Positions 38,831 to 47,365 of a stretch of DNA of 64,000 bases are shown here, one piece after another (position 1 is the first letter of the stretch; each line of letters opens with the position of its first letter). The stretch is taken from assembly GCA_020060765.1 (NCBI GenBank), contig JAGUZQ010000106.1:62001-126000 (forward strand). The letters are read 5' to 3'. The notes beneath the pieces are model-generated. The model was not told the DNA's origin and did no database searches. It saw nothing but the letters and a program-made list of their open reading frames with translations. Both the position numbers and the translations under genes were made by a program. The stretch is from Planctomycetota bacterium (lineage in GTDB: Bacteria > Planctomycetota > SZUA-567).

Positions 38831-39291
38831 TGACTGCCTCCTGAGGTTAGTGCATGGATTTTTGCTTCAACGAGTCGAATGGCGATCAAGTACGCTGGAT
38901 GCTCTTCGGCCACTCGTTCAGCCATGGCGTTGTATTGAGCGAAATTTAGAAGCGCGGCAACTTCGTTGGTGACCTCGTTGGGAAATATGGAGAATCTGTT
39001 ATTGCTGGTTTTGACTTCGGAAACATTCCGCTCGAAATTCCCTGCCCGAAGTGCGGCGAGAAGATCAAGAAAACAATCGCTCAAGCTGAGCGTGACGGTC
39101 CATCGCCCTGTCCCCACTGCGGCGAGATCGTCACAATCGGAACGAAAAAGGTTCGGGACGCTGAGAAAACGACGCTGGATAAAGTCAAAAAGGCTTTCAG
39201 GAAGCCGTGACGCTAATGAATATGCTTCAGCAATAGCGTCGGAAGCGCCTGGAGCGAGAATAACTTCAACGGTTGAATGTGAATTGGTCAC
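38827..39291 (-). CDS. First ORF of the divergent minus transcript
   Basis: GTG at 39291 with an ideal AGGAGGTCACA, about 30 bases below a strong promoter. The first 30 residues and the last 45 (EVAALLNFAQYNAMAERVAE onward) look real. The middle is antisense to a zinc-ribbon frame on the plus strand. Position matches a cro/early regulatory gene, but there is no helix-turn-helix. Unrecognised. Confidence 0.5.
   Translation of the reverse strand: MTNSHSTVEVILAPGASDAIAEAYSLASRLPESLFDFIQRRFLSVPNLFRSDCDDLAAVGTGRWTVTLSLSDCFLDLLAALRAGNFERNVSEVKTSNNRFSIFPNEVTNEVAALLNFAQYNAMAERVAEEHPAYLIAIRLVEAKIHALTSGGSQ
38950..39210 (+). pseudogene. Zinc-ribbon protein frame without a start codon
   Basis: The plus-strand frame after a TAG at 38947-38949 encodes GNFVGDLVGKYGESVIAGFD, FGNIPLEIPCPKCGEKIKKT, then PSPCPHCGEIVTIGTKKVRD and ends KKAFRKP. 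It is clearly protein-like with a CPKCGE/CPHCGE zinc ribbon. No ATG, GTG or TTG occurs in frame before the ribbon. An ATT with GGAG upstream is the only candidate, so it is probably a decayed gene. Confidence 0.5.
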
Positions 39292-39324
39292 TGTGACCTC
39301 CTGTACTTGAGCTTGGCTGAATGT

Positions 39325-39376
39325 AGTATAGCAGAGTTCTGCTTGTTGTCAAATTATTTTAGGCAGAAATATGCCT
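39325..39376 (-). promoter_or_regulatory. Divergent early promoter with operator-like repeats
   Basis: Minus-strand TTGACA (39347-39352), 16-base spacer, TATACT (39325-39330). The spacer contains GCAGAGTTCTGC (arms GCAGA/TCTGC, 39331-39342). A second palindrome, AGGCAGAAATATGCCT (39361-39376), lies just upstream of the repressor start. Both share GCAGA, suggesting binding of the CI/Cro-type protein to both. Confidence 0.7.
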
Positions 39377-39394
39377 ATTACTTGGAAGTCTTTT

Positions 39395-39850
39395 ATGCGT
39401 ATGGAATTTACAAAACCGGAAAATATTAAAATTGGTGCCAGAATTGCCGCTATCCGTGCGGAAAAGAGACTGTCGCAGGCAGAATTAGGTCGATTGATGG
39501 GGATTATCGGCGATTCTTCGGCAAACAGTATTATTTCAAAGCTGGAGCGCGGAGAAGCTGTCGGCGCTAAGAAGGTCGTAATGGCAGCGAAAGCGTTAGG
39601 GTGTTCCACAGATTACCTATTCGGGCTCTCAACCGACTCTAGTTGTGACGAATCACAGAATCACCCGCGCGCTGCTCCAGTCACGGACATGGCAGAGGCC
39701 GGGCGCCTGCTTAGAAAAATAGAAAGCCTTGAGACTTCAATTGAAAACATCAATAAGCTTGTCAAAAAAGTTGAAGCCGAACGTGACGCGGCCAAGGAAG
39801 AAGCCAAGACCGCGATGCGTCTACGGGATAACGAAGCGTCTGGCGCGTGA
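39395..39850 (+). CDS. Cro/CI-type repressor (XRE HTH) with coiled-coil tail
   Basis: The helix-turn-helix reads IGARIAAIRAEKRLSQAELG, RLMGIIGDSSANSIISKLER, then CSTDYLFGLS, a standard XRE/Cro N-terminal domain (residues about 12-75). The C-terminal half is a coiled coil (EAGRLLRKIESLETSIENIN onward), replacing the peptidase/dimer domain of lambda CI. It could therefore dimerise without RecA-type autocleavage, with another induction route. I choose ATG at 39395 (TGGAAG upstream); 39371 would lie inside the operator. Confidence 0.85.
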   Translation: MRMEFTKPENIKIGARIAAIRAEKRLSQAELGRLMGIIGDSSANSIISKLERGEAVGAKKVVMAAKALGCSTDYLFGLSTDSSCDESQNHPRAAPVTDMAEAGRLLRKIESLETSIENINKLVKKVEAERDAAKEEAKTAMRLRDNEASGA

Positions 39851-39881
39851 TACGCGGGGGAGAGAAATAGGAAGGTAGATT

Positions 39882-40787
39882 GTGATTAAATACATTTTTA
39901 CGCTTTGCTTCATATCTTTAAATCTAATGGCTGCTGAAGATGCCGAAAAGAAACTTGAATGGGTTGTTGTTCTTAAAGACGGCACGATCATTAGAGCGAG
40001 ATATGCCAAAGAATTTAAGGACGGCGATGCAAAAAAGTTGAAGGTTTGTGGCGTTGACGGCTGCGTAGAGAATTACGATCATGATCAAATATTTTCCATG
40101 AAGGAATTCGAAATCAGAGATACCCCCGAGACAACAAGGCTCAGAAAACGAGTTGCCGAACTCGAACAGATGCAAGCAAAGAAAGAATTGCCAAATGGCG
40201 CTGCTGCCACCGAAAATCTTGTTCTGAAACACAAGTACATGAAAATCAATGATGAATGGATTAAATTGCCAGATATGGACTTATCCAAAAATTCAAGTCA
40301 AACGAGGCCATTTGTTCCGCGCAGTAACGAATATTACTACAGGACTAAAAGCGGAATAGTGTGTGTTGGTAAAAGGTCAGACCGCCCGAAAAACTCTAAG
40401 GAGATTACCGCGGAAGTCAACGAACAAAAACAGGAAGAGTATGAAAGTACACTCCCGACTTTTGGCGTTGGTGAATTTGGCATTCTCAAAAACAGGGTAA
40501 CTATACGACAGATTATTGGTCCTCATGATATGATTTGTGAGATTGCTATGCCTGGAAGACTGGAGGACTTCAATATATGGATTCACGGATTCAGCACGGA
40601 AGGGTGCTTCGATAACGCAGTCCTAAAAAGCGAAATCGCGATCGCTTTTGTCGGCAGTAAAGCATACACATCTGTCTTGGGTGCGCAAAAGACATTGCTG
40701 CTCGCGGTTCCTCTGGAGAAAGTGAAGCGAGGCTTATCGGATATTGAGTTGGATCAATTGAAAAAACAGATCAACATCACGGATTAA
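39882..40787 (+). CDS. Secreted lysogenic-conversion candidate, unknown
   Basis: GTG start with GGAAGG upstream. N-terminal signal peptide MIKYIFTLCFISLNLMAAED, cleavage likely after MAA. Mature protein about 285 residues with a short beta-rich domain (LEWVVVLKDGTIIRARYAKE), a coiled coil near 80-100, and a C-terminal beta-rich region. The first part resembles small repeats in envelope-associated proteins; no family recognised. AT-rich relative to the phage core, next to the repressor on the plus strand, so probably expressed in the lysogen. Confidence 0.6.
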   Translation: MIKYIFTLCFISLNLMAAEDAEKKLEWVVVLKDGTIIRARYAKEFKDGDAKKLKVCGVDGCVENYDHDQIFSMKEFEIRDTPETTRLRKRVAELEQMQAKKELPNGAAATENLVLKHKYMKINDEWIKLPDMDLSKNSSQTRPFVPRSNEYYYRTKSGIVCVGKRSDRPKNSKEITAEVNEQKQEEYESTLPTFGVGEFGILKNRVTIRQIIGPHDMICEIAMPGRLEDFNIWIHGFSTEGCFDNAVLKSEIAIAFVGSKAYTSVLGAQKTLLLAVPLEKVKRGLSDIELDQLKKQINITD

Positions 40788-40797
40788 AGGAGAGAGC

Positions 40798-42018
40798 ATG
40801 AAAAAGAATAGCGTGAATGATCTATATAAATTTGAAACATACAACGCCCTTATCAGAAAAACCACGGAAGGAATAGTATCAATAATTGACGTGATCTCCT
40901 ACGTTTGTGCGGTTAACAGCGATGAATCAAAGGCCATCTGGCGAGACCTGCAAAAAAAGCATTCCGAATTTCACGCTTACCAAAAATGCGATTTTATTGA
41001 TGAAGATAACGCTCCGGCAACAGACTATAGCCATATCAAAGAAATAATCGAAGCTGTACCTCTGAGTAGAATTAGCGCTGATTTATCAAAAAATCATGCG
41101 CTAAAAATTCTGGAAATTTATCTAAGCCAAGAAAGCGTAACTACATTAGCTGAGGCAGTATTTATCGCAAACAATAATACCGAAGGCTTGGAAAAAGTTC
41201 GAAGCACATTAAGGCAGGCGGAAGAGAACGAGTTCCCGGCCATTATTCACACTGAGAATAGCGTAGGTATTGGACAACGTGCGACCGATGGATATGTTAA
41301 CGCAACTGCATTATGCAAAACATGCGGAAAAAGATTTAATGACTACGCAAGACTAAATACCACTATAGAGTTCATTGATACTCTATGTCTCGAAGCGGGA
41401 ATTCCCGCAACGGGAAAAGATGGTTTGCTGCAAACAGTTAAGGGAGGTTTGCCAGAAATTCAAGGCACATGGGTTCATCCGCGAGTGGCTATAAATTTAG
41501 GGCAATGGGCATCTCCTAAATTTGCAGTTGCTGTATCTAAATGGGTCTTTGATTGGATGAACGGGAACGTCGACAACAGCAGGGGGTTGCCGTTCCACAT
41601 TAGACGTTACATGATAAATCGGCACAAAATACCACCCACTCATTTTTCTATGCTTGACCAAATGACTTTAAAGCTTCTTGGTGCCTTAGAGTCAAATGGG
41701 TACAGAATTCCAGACAAACTTATGCCGGATATTTCGCTAGGAAAGACGTTCTCTCAGTGGCTAATTGATAAAGGGCACGACCCCCAAAAATTCCCCACTT
41801 ATGACCACGTATTCGATGATGGTGTGCGCCCAACAGTGAAGGCCAGATTATATCCAAATAGCTTGATGACTGAATTTAATAATCATATTGACATGTGGAT
41901 TAAGAGTGGAAAAGCATTAAAATACTTTGAGGATAGAGATAAGGCTGCGATAGAACCGTTAAAGAAAGTAATGCAAGAACTCGAATACAGACGAGTGTAC
42001 CAAATCGAAGCAACATGA
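40798..42018 (+). CDS. KilA-N domain protein
   Basis: 406 residues. A helical N-terminal region (1-145) is followed by the KilA-N DNA-binding domain, about 148-262: DGYVNATALCKTCGKRFNDY, then GTWVHPRVAINLGQWASPKF, AVAVSKWVFDW. The C-terminal about 140 residues contain SMLDQMTLKLLGALESNGYR and a further alpha/beta part. KilA-N proteins are phage regulators or toxins; this one sits among plus-strand cargo. The gene is AT-rich and has GGAGAGAGC just upstream of the start. Confidence 0.8.
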   Translation: MKKNSVNDLYKFETYNALIRKTTEGIVSIIDVISYVCAVNSDESKAIWRDLQKKHSEFHAYQKCDFIDEDNAPATDYSHIKEIIEAVPLSRISADLSKNHALKILEIYLSQESVTTLAEAVFIANNNTEGLEKVRSTLRQAEENEFPAIIHTENSVGIGQRATDGYVNATALCKTCGKRFNDYARLNTTIEFIDTLCLEAGIPATGKDGLLQTVKGGLPEIQGTWVHPRVAINLGQWASPKFAVAVSKWVFDWMNGNVDNSRGLPFHIRRYMINRHKIPPTHFSMLDQMTLKLLGALESNGYRIPDKLMPDISLGKTFSQWLIDKGHDPQKFPTYDHVFDDGVRPTVKARLYPNSLMTEFNNHIDMWIKSGKALKYFEDRDKAAIEPLKKVMQELEYRRVYQIEAT

Positions 42019-42121
42019 CTGGGGTTATTTTGCGTAAAGATGGATAGATTGGCAACATTTTTACTTGGCAGCTCTATAAAACAAGCGTTTCAGGCCTGTT
42101 AAAAACAAGGTAAATATAAAG

Positions 42122-42583
42122 GTGCTTTACTGCCCCTACTGTTCAAAGCCGATAACTCCCGCGCCCAAACGCGGCCGCGACTGCCCGCATTGCGGCGAGA
42201 AGTTCCTCGTCCGCGCGGGAGAACTTTATACTTGGGCCGGGGCGCAGGAATACGACAGGAAGAAACGCTACCGGTATCCGGTGGAAGTGCGCTTCTGCCC
42301 CAACTGCGGCGAACTGCTGGAGCAATATGATTTCATCTTCACCAAGATCAACCCTTGCCCCAAATGCAAGCATTACATCGACTGGCCAAGCAATACCGTC
42401 GTGCCGTGGGAGAAGGTTAATTTTTTCCAGCCCTGGTACGATCCGATGTACCCGCCGCCGGGACAGAAACCGGCCACTTCCTGCTGCATCGAAATCAGCG
42501 AAGACTCGGTAGGATATTACGATCCTGAAAAAGAACCGCCAGACCCGGCAGATTGGTGGAAAAAGGACACGGCAAAAGAATGA
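42122..42583 (+). CDS. Zinc-ribbon protein upstream of the recombinase
   Basis: 153 residues from a GTG: MLYCPYCSKPITPAPKRGRD, CPHCGEKFLVRAGELYTWA, then RFCPNCGELLEQYDFIFTKI and NPCPKCKHYI. Four CxxC motifs form two zinc ribbons; the C-terminus is Pro-rich. Its stop overlaps the recombinase start (ATGA), so the two are co-translated. It might help the integrase with directionality or be a regulator; that is inferred from coupling only. Confidence 0.65.
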   Translation: MLYCPYCSKPITPAPKRGRDCPHCGEKFLVRAGELYTWAGAQEYDRKKRYRYPVEVRFCPNCGELLEQYDFIFTKINPCPKCKHYIDWPSNTVVPWEKVNFFQPWYDPMYPPPGQKPATSCCIEISEDSVGYYDPEKEPPDPADWWKKDTAKE

Positions 42584-44073
42584 ATAAACAGCCCGTCCCG
42601 ATCTACATCCGCGTCTCCTCCGAAGACCAGGTCGAAGGCTCAGGCCTGCCGATCCAGTTGCGCGACTGCAAATCCGCGGTCATCCGGGAAGGATTTGCGC
42701 CCGGCCAGGTCTTCGCCGACGAAGGAGAAAGCGCCAAGACCACCGACCGGCCGGATTTCCTCCGGCTCATGGAGTACATCCGGGAAAACCGCCCGCCCGC
42801 CGTGGCGGTGTGGAAGCTCGACCGCCTGGCCAGAAACAGCCTCGACTCGCAACTCTTCCGCGCCAAGATGAAGGAATATGGCTGTCGCCTCATCTCAGCC
42901 ACGGAAGCGATCCCCGACGATTACTCCGGGAAGCTCTTCGCCGACATCATCTCGGCCATTGCCGAATACGACAATTCCCTCCGCGCCGAACGGTGTCGCA
43001 ACGGCATGGCCTACCGGGCTCAGGAAGGGCATTGGGTAAATGCTCCACCCCTCGGTTACAAGGCCACACGAACGACGGACAATAAGCCGATGCTGGAGCC
43101 TGACGAAAATGCTCCGCTCGTGCGAGAATTATTCCGGATGGTCGCCGAAGGGAAAAGCCAGTCCGAAGCTCGTGCCTTTGTTACGGCAAAAGGGTTGCGA
43201 GCAAGGACGGGGAAACCTCTGAGTAAACAGGTAGTTTCCAAAATGCTGTTCAAATCTGTTTACGCTGGGATACTGGTCGGCAAACTTGTCAACAATCCTA
43301 TTCCTGGGAAATGGCCTGCCTTGGTTTCTCAGGAGATTTTCGACAAGGTACAGATCAGGCTCAGGCGTGGCATTCAGGTTCGGCGTGATTCGGATGATTT
43401 CCCGCTTCGCGGCCTGCTTGCTTGCCACAAATGTGGGAGACTTCTCACGGCGTCATACAGCAAGGGCAGAAGCGGCACCTACGCATATTACCATTGTCAC
43501 GGGTGTAATGGTGTCAGGGTGCGGAGGGAAGAGGCTGAGAATGCCCTTACGTCGCGAATTGATGGGCTTGCGATCGAGGATGGTATGCTGGATTTAATGG
43601 AACAGATGATTGCCGAACAAGCAGGAAAATACTATCGCCCGGCGAAAGAGAAAAAAGAGAAAATGCGCAAGCGGCTGCTCAAGATTGAAAAGCAGATGGA
43701 CAGACTTGTTGAACTGAGGATTTCCGGAAAGATTAAACTCCAAGCGTATGAGGATAAATATTCCCGTCTTGATAACGAGATTCTGCTGGCCAGGAACGAT
43801 TACAACGAGGCAGACAAAGAAAAAATCGACATCCTCGAAGAGTTCAAAAGAGCGAGGATACTCCTGACCCGCCCCGGTACCATATGGCGCACGGCCACCA
43901 CCCGCGAGAAGCATCTTTTCTTCCCGCTATTGTTTGAGCAACCGCTTGTCCCGCAAGTGGATAAAAAAAGTCGAACCATCCGCTTGGACGGTTCGACCAG
44001 TCTCGTTTGGTGGGCCCGGAGGGACTCGAACCCCCGACCCGGCGGTTATGAGCCGCCTGCTCTAACCGACTGA
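42580..44073 (+). CDS. Large serine recombinase (phage integrase)
   Basis: The N-terminal resolvase domain carries the catalytic Ser in PIYIRVSSEDQVEGSG (Ser13) and VAVWKLDRLARN. Recombinase and zinc-ribbon regions follow (LRGLLACHKCGRLLTASYSK ... YYHCHGCNGVRV), then a coiled coil at about 370-430. 497 residues, normal for the group. The last about 22 residues (WWARRDSNPRPGGYEPPALT) are the translation of a tRNA gene read antisense, so the attachment site lies at the gene end. The start at 42580 overlaps the upstream stop and has AAAGGAC before it. Confidence 0.92.
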   Translation: MNKQPVPIYIRVSSEDQVEGSGLPIQLRDCKSAVIREGFAPGQVFADEGESAKTTDRPDFLRLMEYIRENRPPAVAVWKLDRLARNSLDSQLFRAKMKEYGCRLISATEAIPDDYSGKLFADIISAIAEYDNSLRAERCRNGMAYRAQEGHWVNAPPLGYKATRTTDNKPMLEPDENAPLVRELFRMVAEGKSQSEARAFVTAKGLRARTGKPLSKQVVSKMLFKSVYAGILVGKLVNNPIPGKWPALVSQEIFDKVQIRLRRGIQVRRDSDDFPLRGLLACHKCGRLLTASYSKGRSGTYAYYHCHGCNGVRVRREEAENALTSRIDGLAIEDGMLDLMEQMIAEQAGKYYRPAKEKKEKMRKRLLKIEKQMDRLVELRISGKIKLQAYEDKYSRLDNEILLARNDYNEADKEKIDILEEFKRARILLTRPGTIWRTATTREKHLFFPLLFEQPLVPQVDKKSRTIRLDGSTSLVWWARRDSNPRPGGYEPPALTD

Positions 44074-44084
44074 GCTACAGGCCC
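44011..44084 (-). tRNA. tRNA with CAU anticodon (tRNA-Ile2-like or tRNA-Met)
   Basis: 74 bases fold as a full cloverleaf: acceptor GGGCCTG/CGGGCCC, D-arm TAGCTCAGTCGGTTAGAGCA, anticodon stem GGCGG/CCGCC with loop CTCATAA (CAT at 44048-44050), T-arm GGGGGTTCGAGTCCCTC, discriminator A, no encoded CCA. The GGGCCY acceptor and AGGCGGCTCATAACCGC arm resemble lysidine-type tRNA-Ile2 more than elongator Met. Probable phage attachment site; the integrase frame runs through it on the other strand. Confidence 0.92.
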
Positions 44085-44132
44085 CTAGTGATTCATAATA
44101 TGCACGAAAAAAGCCTGCCTGTCAATCCTCTA

Positions 44133-47100
44133 TTACAGTTTAGCCAACGACTCTACTTCTCGCAGCCTGACATCGTCGAACCAGACAGTCCCGTTGGTGT
44201 TGGCCAGGCCGATATACATGTAGCAGTCTCCTTCCGTACCGGTCTCCGGCGGCGTGCGGAAAGTCACGCCAAACTTGTCCCACGCGCGGGTGCCGCGCAG
44301 ATATTCCTGCGGCATGAATTTATTGAATTTGCGGCTGGCCCAGACCGTCAGAAAGCCGCCGCCGAAATTGGCGTACTTCGGATCCGGCAGCAGGTTGACG
44401 TTCTCGGTGCGGGCGAAAAAAGTCAGCAGATACTCGGTGTCTGGTTTCAGCCCGGGCAGATTCTGCCTGACCTTGATGCTCCCCACTCCGGGGTTTTCCA
44501 GACGCAGCGAGCGAAAGCCGTCGCGATAGGTTTTCTCGTCGATGAAACACCGCGCCTCGCTATCGGGGGCCAGACGCGGCCAGTAAAAATTTTCGGCAGA
44601 GCCGTCTTTCTTCAGCAGCTCGAAGCTGCCGTTTTCCAACAGGGAAATTTCCTTTTTCTTTTCCGCCACGAAGACGATTTTGCCGAAATTGTCGAGATCG
44701 TGGAATCCCACCTGCAGATACGGGCTCCAGGTCAGCAACTGGTTTTCCTCTTTGGGCAAGTCGCGCACGCAACGGTTGCGGCAGAAATTGGCGATCCATT
44801 TCGCGTCCGTGACGAGGCCGTCCGGCGCCATGCCCGCAACCGGAATCCGCGCCTCGATGCGATAGCCTTTTTCATGCTTTACCGCTTTGACTTCGGCGCC
44901 TACGTTCCATTCCCAATCCATATTTTTGATGTTATCGGGAGAGGTGGAAACTTTCTGATCCGCCACCACGCCGTTGGCGTTGATGATGATCTGGTAGTAG
45001 TTTTTCCGGTCGCCGGAGGGATTGAGGAAAATTTCCACCGAGGAATCGTTCCAGATCTGCTTGTCGTCGTTCTCGCGTTCGACGAGAGACAATCTCTCCA
45101 CCAGCGGCTCCTCGCAATCGAAGGAAAGATAGAGATTGTCCTTGATCCATACCGCGCGCACCGCGGTCTTGACCAGCGGGTCTTCGGTCGAATTCAGCGG
45201 CGTCATCGACACTGCGGCGGTTTCGTTCCAGACAGCTTCGTCGAGATTGCCGTCTACCACGATTTCCCCCTTAGCCGCCACCGCCTGCAACGCGAGGTCT
45301 TCCACCTTGCGCTTCTTGCCCAGATAGTTGTTGCTGCCGAATTTCATCTGACCCAGGAATTTCTCGCGGAAGAATTTCACGCGCTTGAGCGCCATCTCGT
45401 CTTCCGCCGCCTCTTTCTCCGCCCGGTCAAAGAGCGCGTCGCATTCGGCAATGTATTCCGAAGTATAGATTTCCTCCCACATCACGCGCGGCGGGATCTT
45501 GACCGGTGTCGGCCCCATCGGCGTGTCCTTGGTGACGGGTCGGCCTTTCGCCATCCAGGTTTCTTCGATCTTGTCAAAAAAATTCCCCATCGCTCCCGCC
45601 GCCGGGCCAAACATCAACTCGTTATGTTCGGCCAGCATTTTCTCCACGTCGAAAGTCGAGTTCCAGCAGGTCTTCGAGAACGTGTAGAGATTAAGATAGT
45701 TGAACAGGAAATAGTCGATTTCCGATTCCATGTACGCGCCGATTAGGTGCGGAGCGTTGCGCTTATAGTATGAGGAAACGGCGCGCATCGCGAGAGGTGC
45801 CACGCCTTCAGGCACTCCGTTGGCGTAGTGGCAGGTATAGTTCCACAGCCACACCTTATTCGGAGCCACTTTTTTATTCCAGGCGCGGATCAACTCGTCG
45901 TCAGCCCGCTGCAATTCCGCGTCCGGTTCCCGCCACGGGCCGGGCAAAGCCACCATCACCAGCACGTTGTCGGGGATATCCACTTCCGGCACCGGTCTCA
46001 TCACGCCGTAGGCCATATTTGTTACGTAGCCCGGCACACCGCGCGCCTTCATGCGGTTGGCGACTTCAACCGTCCAGCGCCAGAGCAGTTCCCCCTGCTT
46101 GCCGTTTTCCCAATACGGCCAGCACTTTTCGCAATGGCACCACTTGCTTTCGCCCAGCCCGTCCTGGGGCATGATGTTGAAGAAGCCTGCCTGCGCGCCG
46201 GATTGATCCCATATTGCCTTGTTGCCGTAGCGGCTATGCCTCACTCCGCGCGAGGCGGCGTCGAAGCCGCGCAGATACGCTTCCGCATCGCGGCTGATCT
46301 CGTCCTGCAACTCGGGATTGCTGTAGCATAGGTGCCCAGCATGTGACACGCCGGGGTCGTTGTCGCGGCTTTGCCGGTCGGCGCGGAGCGAGAAATATTC
46401 CGGATGAGTTTCAGCAAACCGTTCTATCATGGCCAAACGAGACAGTCCGTGACAGTTGGGAATGTAGCGCGTCTGGTTTCTCATTCTCATCTGCATCTGG
46501 TTTTGCCAGGTACGCAAAGTTTCGAGTTTGTCTCCTCCCTCGTACGGCCATTGCGGGTCGCCGTAGACGGAATAATTGCGGACGGAAAAATCCGGCGTTT
46601 CGTAAATATCCATCGAGGGGATGGACAGGGTCGCGTTTTTCGGCACCACTGTCCCCATCTCGCCGGGAAAATAGAACCGCACGCCGACAAAGCGTTCGAG
46701 AAAATCATATACCCCGAACAGCGTGGCGTGTTCGTGATACTGCGCCCAGACGCCGGTGGTCAGCCCTTTTTCCGTGTCGGCGTAGGGGTCGTCGCGCCCG
46801 GCGATCATGATGACGTTGTCCGGCGTGCCGTTGCCGTTTCGTATTATATAAGCGTCACGCGGCATGTTCTTGATGTCGATCTCCCACACCCGCGTCCATT
46901 CGCTGTCGCCGAGCACCAGGGAGACGCCGTTGCCGGAGCAGTTTTTCAGAATGGGAAATTCCGCGCCGGTGGCAAGCTTGAGAAAATTCTGCAACTCTTT
47001 CGCCGCATACATGGTCGCCTTGTTGTTCTGTTCGAATACCACGATCTCGCCGCGCGCCTCTCCGTTTTCCGCCAGCAGCAGTTTCTTGTCCGGGTCGATC

Positions 47101-47258
47101 TTTTCGGCGTGGTTGACGGAATAATCATCGGTGCCGTTGAGGAAGGCGAAGGTGTCGGTTTTCCGCTGCTCGCCGGAGTGAGCATAATCACTGCATGAAA
47201 TACTTATTGCCGTAACGAAAACGCAAACGATGATTCGGGCGGAAATTTTGTTTCGCAT
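44133..47258 (-). CDS. DUF4838 lipoprotein with CBM9-like and CBM4/9-like modules
   Basis: Start at 47258 with CAGGAGACCC upstream gives a lipoprotein signal (MRNKISARIIVCVFVTAISI then SCSD). Order: a GH67/GH20-type alpha/beta domain (ENGEARGEIVVFEQNNKATM, YAAKELQNFL); the DUF4838 domain (about 290-620, with SWCHCEK-type CxxC and NYTCHY); a helical segment; a CBM9-like domain near 690-870 (GEIVVDGNLDEAVWNETAAV); and a C-terminal jelly roll (NGSFELLKKDGSAENFYWPR). Such proteins are abundant in Victivallales-type bacteria and act in glycan degradation. Substrate not known. Confidence 0.8.
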   Translation of the reverse strand: MRNKISARIIVCVFVTAISISCSDYAHSGEQRKTDTFAFLNGTDDYSVNHAEKIDPDKKLLLAENGEARGEIVVFEQNNKATMYAAKELQNFLKLATGAEFPILKNCSGNGVSLVLGDSEWTRVWEIDIKNMPRDAYIIRNGNGTPDNVIMIAGRDDPYADTEKGLTTGVWAQYHEHATLFGVYDFLERFVGVRFYFPGEMGTVVPKNATLSIPSMDIYETPDFSVRNYSVYGDPQWPYEGGDKLETLRTWQNQMQMRMRNQTRYIPNCHGLSRLAMIERFAETHPEYFSLRADRQSRDNDPGVSHAGHLCYSNPELQDEISRDAEAYLRGFDAASRGVRHSRYGNKAIWDQSGAQAGFFNIMPQDGLGESKWCHCEKCWPYWENGKQGELLWRWTVEVANRMKARGVPGYVTNMAYGVMRPVPEVDIPDNVLVMVALPGPWREPDAELQRADDELIRAWNKKVAPNKVWLWNYTCHYANGVPEGVAPLAMRAVSSYYKRNAPHLIGAYMESEIDYFLFNYLNLYTFSKTCWNSTFDVEKMLAEHNELMFGPAAGAMGNFFDKIEETWMAKGRPVTKDTPMGPTPVKIPPRVMWEEIYTSEYIAECDALFDRAEKEAAEDEMALKRVKFFREKFLGQMKFGSNNYLGKKRKVEDLALQAVAAKGEIVVDGNLDEAVWNETAAVSMTPLNSTEDPLVKTAVRAVWIKDNLYLSFDCEEPLVERLSLVERENDDKQIWNDSSVEIFLNPSGDRKNYYQIIINANGVVADQKVSTSPDNIKNMDWEWNVGAEVKAVKHEKGYRIEARIPVAGMAPDGLVTDAKWIANFCRNRCVRDLPKEENQLLTWSPYLQVGFHDLDNFGKIVFVAEKKKEISLLENGSFELLKKDGSAENFYWPRLAPDSEARCFIDEKTYRDGFRSLRLENPGVGSIKVRQNLPGLKPDTEYLLTFFARTENVNLLPDPKYANFGGGFLTVWASRKFNKFMPQEYLRGTRAWDKFGVTFRTPPETGTEGDCYMYIGLANTNGTVWFDDVRLREVESLAKL

Positions 47259-47365
47259 GTCGGGTCTCCTGTTTACGCGGGAAAAAAACACCTGCTTCGT
47301 AATATTCGAGGGGCAATACGGCTTGGCTCTTACTCAGCAAATCAATAACTCAGCAACCAAAATAT

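Noticed and set aside
44088-45746. Plus-strand frame of 552 codons opposite the DUF4838 gene
   Set aside because: Entirely antisense to a protein with clear domains and signal peptide; no ribosome site.
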